Position numbers and translations under genes: made by a program. A model generated the notes under the pieces. The model did no database searches. It saw only the letters and a program-made list of their open reading frames with translations, and was not told the origin of the DNA. From Ardenticatenia bacterium (lineage in GTDB: Bacteria > Chloroflexota > Anaerolineae > Aggregatilineales > Ch27), in contig JALSTC010000605.1 of the NCBI GenBank assembly GCA_026983935.1, positions 1-9,587 on the forward strand: 9,587 nucleotides of DNA. Direction: 5' to 3'. How positions within the stretch are numbered: the first letter of the stretch is position 1; every line of letters starts with the position of its first letter. Of the stretch, positions 1 to 4,761 are shown piece after piece.

Positions 1-1
1 G

Positions 2-247
2 GAGGCGCTGGAGCAGGAATCGGGCGACGATTACGACACCATCAATCTGAGAAAAGAGGATGCGCGGGAGATCCGCCAGCGGCTCCGTGACGCTCAGCAG
101 TCGTCGGCTCCCCGGCAAATAGCAGGGCGCAGTCGGCTTTCTTCAGGCCCCAGCCGGACGGTGATCATCGCGGCGGGCGTGCTGCTGATCATCGCCGTTT
201 TGATCGTGATCGCGCTGTTGATCGCAGGCGGGCAGGGAGCCGGTTAA
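2..247 (+). CDS. C-terminal end of an unidentified protein with a single C-terminal membrane helix (5' end outside window)
   Basis: An open frame enters from the left edge and stops at TAA 245-247, giving 81 residues. The first ~50 visible residues are hydrophilic and charged (Glu/Asp/Arg/Gln-rich). They lead through a Ser/Arg/Pro stretch into a strongly hydrophobic segment (visible residues ~54-75: V, I, L, A, G) and end in a short Gly/Gln tail. This looks like a C-terminal, tail-anchor-like transmembrane helix with the bulk of the protein on the cytoplasmic side. No catalytic motif or known domain is visible in the remaining part, so no function is assigned. It converges on the septum-initiator gene, with only 5 nt between the two stop codons. 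The reading is supported by good codon use and the coherent membrane segment, but the gene start and main domain lie outside the window. Confidence 0.6.
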   Translation, partial: EALEQESGDDYDTINLRKEDAREIRQRLRDAQQSSAPRQIAGRSRLSSGPSRTVIIAAGVLLIIAVLIVIALLIAGGQGAG

Positions 248-250
248 CCG
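241..250. repeat. 10-bp perfect palindrome across the convergent stop codons
   Basis: CGGTTAACCG reads identically on both strands. It includes the TAA stop of the plus-strand gene and lies 2 bp from the TAG (253-255) of the minus-strand gene. An overlapping small dyad (CCGT at 248-251, ACGG at 258-261) is also present. There is no T-tract of the kind expected for a strong intrinsic terminator, so a role in bidirectional termination is only possible. Confidence 0.35.
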
Positions 251-252
251 TC

Positions 253-717
253 CTAAAACGGCGGAGGGGAATCGAAGAACAGCGCCCACCACAGCCGCCA
301 GTTTTCCATGGGCGGCTCTTCTTCATCCAGCAGCGGCACGGAGACCGCGGGCGTGGGCGTCGGCGTGGGGAGCGGAGCACCCGCCGGAACAGGCACAACC
401 AGCACCTCTCCGGGCCGAACCATCTTCCCTTCGGCACGCGCCCAGGACTCCACATACGCATCACTGCGCACGTAGCTCAGTTCTTCCTGCAGGGCTGCCT
501 GTTCCGCTTCCAGGGTGGCAATCTCCATCTGCAGCGCCTCATAGTTTTCCTGGATGCGGCGGCCCGCTGAAATGCGGTTGCTGAAATTAATGGCCAGCAG
601 CAGCCCGATCGCCAGAATCGAGGCAAACAGAATCTGCATGCCGGAAAGCTGGCGGCTGCCAGAGGGCCGCTGCGGGGGATCAGGTGTTGGCTGGCTCATG
701 GCATCTATGATAGCCAT
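253..717 (-). CDS. FtsB/DivIC-like septum formation initiator family protein
   Basis: This 154-residue bitopic membrane protein would belong to the divisome, where FtsB/DivIC proteins pair with FtsL through a coiled coil to link early and late division proteins. A Pro/Gln/Ser-rich N-terminus comes first. One membrane helix follows (~28-46), then a heptad-like Glu/Ala/Leu coiled coil (~52-85). After that comes the family hallmark around residues 88-104, with Y88, E90, W92, A93, R94 and a terminal R-P-G-E at 101-104. The tail is unusual for the family: a Pro/Thr repeat (~116-124), an acidic patch and an aromatic end rich in Trp and Phe. The start at 717 is chosen because GGAG (plus positions 726-729) lies 8 nt upstream. 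The in-frame ATG at 699 has no Shine-Dalgarno. Longer in-frame extension would read through the tRNA gene. It is probably expressed by readthrough from the tRNA promoter or an unrecognised one. Confidence 0.82.
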   Translation of the reverse strand: MAIIDAMSQPTPDPPQRPSGSRQLSGMQILFASILAIGLLLAINFSNRISAGRRIQENYEALQMEIATLEAEQAALQEELSYVRSDAYVESWARAEGKMVRPGEVLVVPVPAGAPLPTPTPTPAVSVPLLDEEEPPMENWRLWWALFFDSPPPF

Positions 718-736
718 GACGGGCACTCCGTGCCAG
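718..736 (-). promoter_or_regulatory. Ribosome binding site inside a small hairpin (septum-initiator gene)
   Basis: On the minus strand GGCAC (734-730) and GTGCC (726-722) can form a 5-bp stem whose 3-nt loop is GGA. That loop is the core of the GGAG Shine-Dalgarno (729-726), 8 nt before the start codon at 717. The site fixes the start choice, and its structure could modulate translation. The hairpin begins immediately after the U-tract of the tRNA terminator. Confidence 0.5.
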
Positions 737-765
737 AAACAAAAACACCCGACGTCGGTCGGGTG
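737..765 (-). terminator. Rho-independent terminator of the tRNA-Leu transcript
   Basis: On the minus strand an 8-bp perfect GC-rich stem (765-758 pairing with 753-746, CACCCGAC with GTCGGGTG) has a 4-nt loop. It is followed at once by a U-rich tract read from 745 down to 737 (TTTTTGTTT). It begins 6 nt beyond the 3' end of the tRNA, the expected place for its terminator. It also lies only ~20 nt before the start codon of the septum-initiator gene, so that gene has no room for its own promoter downstream of the terminator. Confidence 0.87.
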
Positions 766-771
766 CTGCTG

Positions 772-856
772 TGCCGAAGGTGGGAGTCGAACCCACACTC
801 CCGTAAAGGGAACTACGCCCTGAACGTAGCGCGTCTGCCTATTCCGCCACTTCGGC
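772..856 (-). tRNA. tRNA-Leu (anticodon CAG)
   Basis: The 85-nt minus-strand sequence folds as a type II tRNA. The 7-bp acceptor stem is GCCGAAG/CTTCGGC with discriminator A at 772. The D arm has the leucine-type G-rich loop. The anticodon stem CTACG/CGTAG encloses the 7-nt loop TTCAGGG with anticodon CAG (plus 820-822). A long variable arm (TCCC/GGGA stem) follows, then a T arm GTGGG/CCCAC around TTCGACT. The long variable arm and CAG anticodon identify leucine, reading CUG codons, which are abundant in this GC-rich DNA. CCA is not encoded and must be added after transcription. A consensus promoter lies just upstream and an intrinsic terminator just downstream, so it is a self-contained unit. 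Confidence 0.97.
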
Positions 857-868
857 TTGCTGAGTGGT

Positions 869-897
869 ATTGTAGCCGCACGACCAGATGATGTCAA
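869..897 (-). promoter_or_regulatory. Sigma-70-type promoter for tRNA-Leu
   Basis: On the minus strand a perfect -35 box TTGACA (897-892) is separated by exactly 17 nt from the -10 box TACAAT (874-869), which matches the consensus at five of six positions. Initiation about 7 nt downstream would fall near 862, leaving only a ~6-nt leader before the mature tRNA 5' end at 856. It is the strongest promoter signal seen in the window, as expected for a stable-RNA gene. The rest of the gap between the tRNA and the methyltransferase stop (898-991) shows no gene and no clear terminator. Confidence 0.87.
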
Positions 898-991
898 GAC
901 TATTTCGGCGGTGAATCCGGCCCCTGAACCGCGCGTAATGGCAAGCGGACGCCACCGCCGCGCCGCCCACATCTGTTGATCGCCATCTCCC

Positions 992-2242
992 TCAAACCAC
1001 ACGCGGCTCCGGGATCGGGATGATGAACTTCCCGCCGCGGTTACGGTATTCCTCCTGCTGGCTCATGATCTCTTCCGCAAAGTTCCAGGCCAGCAGCAGC
1101 ACATAATCCGGCTGATCTTCAAGCAGCTTTTCGGTGGGCAGGATGGGCAGCCGGTTGCCGCCCATGTAGCGCCCGTGTTTGAACTTGTTCAGGTCCACCA
1201 CATAATCCAGCAGGTCGCGCCCAATGCCCATATAGGCCAGCAGTGTGGTGGCCTTCGCCGCCGCGCCGTAGCCCACAATCTGGGCCCCCGAGGCTTTCGC
1301 CCTGCCGAGGATATCCAGTGTCTCGTCCCGGATGCGCTGCACACGCTGTGCAAAGTCCGCAAAGTAGTAGTGTCTGTCCACGCCGCGGTGGGCCTCATGG
1401 CGCAGCATGGCGATCACCGTATCACTGGCCCGCTCACGGGATTCCACAAACAACCGCAGTGACCCGCCGTGAATCTTCAGGCGCTGGACGTCATTGAGAT
1501 ACAGGCCGTGCTGCCGGAAGAGCCTGCTCAGGGCCGTGACGGAGAAGTAGCACAGATGCTGGTGGTAGATGGTGTCAAACTCGCCGTGATCAACCAGGTC
1601 TACCACGTAAGGCACTTCGATGACGGCCACGCCATCCTCTTTGAGGATCAGGCGGATGCCCTCCACAAACCCGTTGAGGTCTTCCACATGGGCCAGCACA
1701 TTATTTGCCAGGAAAACATCGGCCCGGATGCCTTCTTCATCGCGCAGCTTCTGTGCCAGTTCCCGGGTAAAGAAGGTATTGCGGGTGGGGACCCCCGCTT
1801 CCTGAGCCGCAGCGGCGGGGCCGTGCGCCGGGTCAATGCCCAGAACGGGGATGCCAGCAGCCACAAAGTTGCGGAGCATGTAACCATCATTGCTGGCAGC
1901 TTCTACCACCATACTGTCGGGGCCGAGGCGGCGCGTTTCGATCAATGCGCGGGCGCTCTGGCCGAAGTGTTCCAGCAGGGATTTGGAGATAGAAGAAAAA
2001 TAAGGGTAATCCCGCTGGAACAGGATTTCCGGCTTGACGGTTTCCTTGATCTGCAGCAGGGCACAGTTGGGGCAGAAGTGCAGCGTCAGCGGTGCGATGA
2101 TCTCCGGCTCATCCAGCCTGTCCTCAGATATAAGGGCATCGGCCAGCGGCGTCTCTCCCAGGTCCAGGACGGGCTGAAGGTCGGTGTGGCCGCAGGCGCG
2201 GCAGCCTTCGATTTCGTAGCCAATTTCCGGGTTGAGGGTCAT
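992..2242 (-). CDS. Zinc-binding SAM-dependent sugar C-methyltransferase (TylCIII/NovU/TcaB9 family)
   Basis: The 416-residue enzyme is predicted to transfer a methyl group from SAM to a sugar carbon next to a keto group in a nucleotide-linked sugar. The three-part family layout is visible. An N-terminal zinc-binding module has two CxxC pairs (C14/C17 and C57/C60). A Rossmann SAM domain carries a glycine-poor motif I at ~112-123 (E114, N118, D119, G120). A C-terminal methyltransferase domain contains G-Y-G-A-A-A-K at 324-330 and a conserved Asp-Leu-Asn-Lys stretch near 350. By alignment from memory with TcaB9, H185, Y226 and H229 match its active-site His181, Tyr222 and His225, but Glu224 is replaced by Gln228. 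The start is supported by AGAGG about 7 nt upstream. The 9-nt gap from the SDR gene implies co-transcription and probably joint action. The exact substrate cannot be read from sequence. Confidence 0.9.
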   Translation of the reverse strand: MTLNPEIGYEIEGCRACGHTDLQPVLDLGETPLADALISEDRLDEPEIIAPLTLHFCPNCALLQIKETVKPEILFQRDYPYFSSISKSLLEHFGQSARALIETRRLGPDSMVVEAASNDGYMLRNFVAAGIPVLGIDPAHGPAAAAQEAGVPTRNTFFTRELAQKLRDEEGIRADVFLANNVLAHVEDLNGFVEGIRLILKEDGVAVIEVPYVVDLVDHGEFDTIYHQHLCYFSVTALSRLFRQHGLYLNDVQRLKIHGGSLRLFVESRERASDTVIAMLRHEAHRGVDRHYYFADFAQRVQRIRDETLDILGRAKASGAQIVGYGAAAKATTLLAYMGIGRDLLDYVVDLNKFKHGRYMGGNRLPILPTEKLLEDQPDYVLLLAWNFAEEIMSQQEEYRNRGGKFIIPIPEPRVV

Positions 2243-2251
2243 GGGTATCCT

Positions 2252-3310
2252 CTATACGGTCGGGGTGCTCAGGCCAGGTTCTCTGGTGAACTTCCAGCGT
2301 AAGTCACCGGACAGCCTGCCAGATTCGATCAGGTGCAGAATGTGACTGATGCGCTTGTAACGCGGGCCTTCGAACTCTTCCAGTTCCAGGCCGTAGTGCC
2401 GATACTTCTCCAGGAGTTCCTCTGCGCCTTTGCGGGCCGTCCAGCGGGGTTGAAAGTCTGGGAGCACTTCCCGAATTTTGTCGCAGCGCACGCGGTAATT
2501 CCGCTTGTCCGGCCCGGCATCTGCCGCGAATTCCAGGCGGCTGTCCGGCACCACATCCACGACGATCTGCGCCAGCTCACGAATCTGGTAGTTTTCTGAG
2601 GTCTGGCCGACGTTGAAGACATTGTTGTGGACGACATCGCGCGGCGCTTCCAGCACGGCGATGAAAGCACGGGAGATATCCTCAATATGGACAATAGGAC
2701 GCCAGGGCGTGCCATCGCTCTTGAGGTAAACCAGGCCGGTGGTATAAGCCCATGCCACCAGGTTGTTCAGCACCAGATCAAAGCGCAGGCGCGGTGAAAA
2801 GCCGTAGGCCGTGGCGTTGCGCAGAAAGGTCGGGCTGAAGCTGCTGTCCGCCATCCTGCTGACGGCATGTTCGACCATCACCTTGGACTCGCCGTAAGGT
2901 GTGACCGGGTTCAGCTCCCCGGCTTCGTCAATGAAATCCTCACCCGCCGCGCCGTAGTTGCTGCACGAGGACGAGAAAATGAAGCGCCCGACTCCCACCT
3001 GTTTGGCCAGCTCCGCCAGACGGACGGAAGCCAGATAGTTGATTTCGTAGGTCAGATCAGGTTTATAGTAGCCCAGCGGGTCGTTGGAAAGCCCGGCCAG
3101 GTGCAGCACGGCATCAAATCCTTCCAGGTCTGCCGCCTCAACATCGCGAACATCTTTGCGCAGTGAAGGCCAGGTGGCCGGCGCATCCCCAAAAGTGCAG
3201 TCTTCAAACAAGTCTGTATCCAGGCCGACCACTTCGTGGCCCCTGGCCTGGAGCATCGGTACCAATACCGTCCCAATGTAGCCCCGGTCACCTGTCACCA
3301 AAACGCGCAT
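2252..3310 (-). CDS. NAD(P)-dependent extended SDR (sugar epimerase/oxidoreductase family)
   Basis: The 352-residue extended short-chain dehydrogenase/reductase probably acts on a nucleotide-activated sugar in the cytoplasm. The Rossmann fingerprint T-G-x-x-G-x-x-G is at 6-13 (T6, G7, G10, G13) and an acidic residue near D31 suggests NAD preference. The catalytic set is a Ser cluster at 113-115 with the Y139-x3-K143 pair. Where 4,6-dehydratases carry an Asp-Glu pair after the catalytic Thr/Ser, this protein has Cys/Ser, so epimerase, reductase or oxidase activity is more likely than dehydration. The conserved C-terminal region around G-P-R-Y-K-R (~316-321) is typical of relatives encoded beside RfbF. 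AGGAG lies 9 nt upstream of the ATG. Neighbours are rfbF (12-nt gap) and the C-methyltransferase (9-nt gap). The family call is firm but the exact reaction is unknown. Confidence 0.87.
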   Translation of the reverse strand: MRVLVTGDRGYIGTVLVPMLQARGHEVVGLDTDLFEDCTFGDAPATWPSLRKDVRDVEAADLEGFDAVLHLAGLSNDPLGYYKPDLTYEINYLASVRLAELAKQVGVGRFIFSSSCSNYGAAGEDFIDEAGELNPVTPYGESKVMVEHAVSRMADSSFSPTFLRNATAYGFSPRLRFDLVLNNLVAWAYTTGLVYLKSDGTPWRPIVHIEDISRAFIAVLEAPRDVVHNNVFNVGQTSENYQIRELAQIVVDVVPDSRLEFAADAGPDKRNYRVRCDKIREVLPDFQPRWTARKGAEELLEKYRHYGLELEEFEGPRYKRISHILHLIESGRLSGDLRWKFTREPGLSTPTV

Positions 3311-3322
3311 AAGATTGATCTC

Positions 3323-4141
3323 CTAATCCCATATCTTCCAGGGGGCATTCCCTGACTGCCACATCTCTTCCAGACGTACTTTATCCCGCAGCGTATCCAT
3401 ACATTGCCAGAACGACTCGTGCTTATAAGCCATCAACTGCCGGTCGCGGGCCAGCCCTTCCAGCGGCTCCCGCTCGAACATGATCTCGTCGCCGGAGATG
3501 TAATCAAAAACACCCGGCTCGCAGACGAAATAGGCCCCGTTGATCCAGCCCTCTGCCGTCTGCGGCTTTTCGTTGAACTGAACGATCTCGTTCTTGTCCG
3601 GGCCGCCGAATTCCAGATGCCCGAAGCGAGCTGTCGGGCGCACGGCTGTGACCGTGCACAACCTGCCATGAGACTTGTGGAATTCCAGCAGTTTGTGCAG
3701 ATTGACATCGGAGACGCCGTCCCCCCAGGTCAGGAAAAAAGTCTTATCGCCGAGGTAAGGCGCTAACCGCTTGATGCGCCCGCCGGTCCCGGTAGGGATG
3801 CCGGTGTCAATCAACTCGACACTCCAGTCCAGAGGGAAGTTATTTTCGCGGACGATCTCCCCTGTCCCCAGGTTCACCTTCAGATTGCTGTTGAGTGCGC
3901 TGTAATCCACCATGTACTTCTTGATGTATTCGCCCTTGTATCCCAGCGCAATGACGAAATTCTTGAAGCCATAGTAGGCATAGTGCATCATGATGTGCCA
4001 GAGAATAGGCCGCCCGCCAATTTCCACCATGGGCTTGGGACGGACGGTCGTCTCTTCCATCAGACGCGATCCCACCCCACCGGCCAGAATGGCAACTTTG
4101 GTGTCCTCATATCCGGGGGGAGCCGGGAGAGGTTTGGCCAT
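3323..4141 (-). CDS. rfbF: Glucose-1-phosphate cytidylyltransferase
   Basis: This enzyme makes CDP-glucose from glucose-1-phosphate and CTP, the entry step for CDP-linked deoxy and branched sugars. The 272-residue protein matches RfbF along its length. The nucleotide-binding loop L-A-G-G-V-G-S-R-L is at 19-27 (usually G-T-R). It is followed by E-E-T and R-P-K-P-M (35-38), a G-G-R-P-I-L-W-H-I stretch (42-50) and the metal-site W-G-D-G-V (139-143, D141). F-N-E-K-P is at 189-193. The RfbF hallmark W-Q-x-M-D-T-L-R-D-K is at 245-254, and the end is P-W-K-I-W. Residues 1-15 form a short N-terminal extension relative to the ~257-residue family norm. No later ATG precedes the nucleotide-binding loop, and a purine-rich GGAAGGAAG site precedes the chosen start. 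It is first of three genes in the minus-strand operon. Confidence 0.95.
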   Translation of the reverse strand: MAKPLPAPPGYEDTKVAILAGGVGSRLMEETTVRPKPMVEIGGRPILWHIMMHYAYYGFKNFVIALGYKGEYIKKYMVDYSALNSNLKVNLGTGEIVRENNFPLDWSVELIDTGIPTGTGGRIKRLAPYLGDKTFFLTWGDGVSDVNLHKLLEFHKSHGRLCTVTAVRPTARFGHLEFGGPDKNEIVQFNEKPQTAEGWINGAYFVCEPGVFDYISGDEIMFEREPLEGLARDRQLMAYKHESFWQCMDTLRDKVRLEEMWQSGNAPWKIWD

Positions 4142-4224
4142 CGCTTCCTTCCTTTCTTCTTTTCACCTGAATCCGATAACTCATTCTCGTTCCGTGCATC
4201 CACCAGGTTCAAACCAGCAGTGAC

Positions 4225-4246
4225 AGGCAGCAATTCTGAACTGCCT
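4225..4246. repeat. Hairpin-forming inverted repeat AGGCAG/CTGCCT
   Basis: AGGCAG (4225-4230) and CTGCCT (4241-4246) are perfect complements around a 10-nt loop. An alternative pairing with GGCAG at 4256-4260 is possible. It lies about 80-115 bp upstream of the rfbF start codon, in the likely 5' leader or promoter zone of the minus-strand operon. There is no adjacent T-tract, so an operator or leader structure is more likely than a terminator. Confidence 0.4.
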
Positions 4247-4258
4247 GCCTTGCATGGC

Positions 4259-4293
4259 AGTTGTCAGGCCTTTCGCATGAAACAATGACAACT
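4259..4293. repeat. 8-bp inverted repeat AGTTGTCA/TGACAACT
   Basis: AGTTGTCA (4259-4266) and TGACAACT (4286-4293) form an exact inverted repeat with a 19-nt spacer. The arm centres are 27 bp apart. It resembles a pair of half-sites for a dimeric regulator upstream of rfbF, but no regulator family is recognised from it. Confidence 0.4.
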
Positions 4294-4348
4294 ACACGTG
4301 GACCTATCAGCAAGTGCACTGCAGCAGGACAAACATTCGATTGGGTTG

Positions 4349-4385
4349 GTAAACCGTAAAAATTCTCTCTTAAAAGAGTAAACCG
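4349..4385 (+). repeat. Direct repeat GTAAACCG flanking a small AT-rich hairpin
   Basis: GTAAACCG occurs at 4349-4356 and again at 4378-4385, 29 bp apart. Between them CTCTT (4367-4371) and AAGAG (4374-4378) form a tight dyad. This is a compact, operator-like arrangement near the middle of the divergent region. It could equally be chance in an A/T-rich stretch. Confidence 0.35.
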
Positions 4386-4405
4386 CCCCCCCTTACGAAA
4401 GACTT

Positions 4406-4523
4406 GCAGGATTTTTTGAAACCCTTACATCCTGCCTACAGATCATGCAGGCGGGCCATTACCCCTGCAGCGGCACTCAGCGCGAGGCATATAGGGCCGT
4501 CTCTGCATATCGATTGGCCCGCC
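4406..4523 (+). repeat. Cluster of nested dyads, possible structured leader
   Basis: Three inverted repeats lie within 118 bp: GCAGGAT (4406-4412) with ATCCTGC (4429-4435), TGCAGG (4446-4451) with CCTGCA (4464-4469), and GGCGGGCCA (4450-4458) with TGGCCCGCC (4515-4523). ATGCAG (4445-4450) can also pair with CTGCAT (4503-4508). The second and third overlap, so they could be alternative folds. If transcribed rightward the segment would sit in the leader of the wzc-like gene. It matches no riboswitch class I recognise. Confidence 0.4.
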
Positions 4524-4745
4524 ACCGCCCCTTCTGCCCTGTGATTTTTGCATGACAGGCCTATTTACAGCGCCGGGAAAACAGGCAGGATTACAGTATT
4601 TTAACATTTAGAGGGGGATTGAAAGGAGTTTGTAATGTTTTGGTCGCCTTTTTTTAGTTAGAGAGAAGTTCCGGTCGCAATAATGGTATCGGGATATGGA
4701 GAAAAGGTAAGAGCGCGCAGACGGCGGCAGACTGCCCCTGCAGCG
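4462..4745 (+). repeat. 11-bp direct repeat CCCCTGCAGCG (4462-4472 and 4735-4745)
   Basis: The same 11-mer occurs at 4462-4472, inside the dyad cluster, and at 4735-4745, ending 16 nt before the wzc-like start codon. The downstream copy overlaps the palindrome GGCAGACTGCC (4726-4736). An exact 11-mer repeat is unexpected in 620 bp, which suggests a shared protein-binding or RNA-pairing element, but the function is unknown. Confidence 0.45.
4635..4661 (+). CDS. Candidate 8-residue leader peptide (micro-ORF)
   Basis: An ATG is preceded by AAAGGAG with 6-nt spacing from GGAG, the best Shine-Dalgarno in this intergenic region and better than that of the wzc-like gene. It opens a frame of eight residues (M-F-W-S-P-F-F-S) ending in TAG. 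Half the residues are aromatic (three Phe, one Trp). It lies 100 nt upstream of the wzc-like gene, where a leader peptide might couple translation to downstream expression. It could be fortuitous, since short ATG-stop frames are common. The evidence is only the ribosome binding site and position. Confidence 0.25.
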   Translation: MFWSPFFS

Positions 4746-4761
4746 TTCGAATTGGTGAAAT

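Larger units (their letters stand above)
4142..4761. promoter_or_regulatory. 620-bp divergent intergenic region with repeats, probable promoters and leaders of both operons
   Basis: This lies between the diverging rfbF and wzc-like genes. No convincing full-length protein gene is found on either strand, and codon-like structure disappears here. It contains several dyads (listed separately), a micro-ORF at 4635-4661, a G/C-rich structured block at about 4406-4523 and A/T-rich stretches at 4330-4380 and 4590-4660. I could not place a sigma-70 promoter for either operon with confidence. The wzc-like start at 4762 has only a weak GGTGA 3 nt upstream, and an in-frame TGA at 4756-4758 rules out an upstream start in that frame. 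The length and repeats suggest regulated expression of the polysaccharide genes, which is inference. Confidence 0.6.

Noticed and set aside
253..1002. Longer version of the septum-initiator frame starting at 1002 on the minus strand
   Set aside because: It would translate straight through the tRNA-Leu gene, its promoter and its terminator. The ATG at 717 has a proper Shine-Dalgarno and gives a normal family length.
1469..2302. 277-codon open frame on the plus strand opposite the methyltransferase
   Set aside because: It is an antisense shadow of a well-supported gene. No recognisable domain is seen, and GC-rich DNA commonly leaves such frames open.
772..4141. Sugar operon as a genomic island inserted at tRNA-Leu
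   Set aside because: tRNA-targeted islands normally sit at the 3' end of the tRNA, but these genes lie on its 5' side. No integrase gene or duplicated tRNA 3' fragment is visible.
3983..4288. Plus-strand frame running from inside rfbF into the divergent region
   Set aside because: Most of it is antisense to rfbF. The part in the intergenic region has no coding character and there is no ribosome site.
4621..4655. Possible terminator or attenuator at the T7 run in the wzc-like leader
   Set aside because: Only a weak AAAGG/CCTTT pairing with a 20-nt loop precedes the T-run. No GC-rich stem is present.
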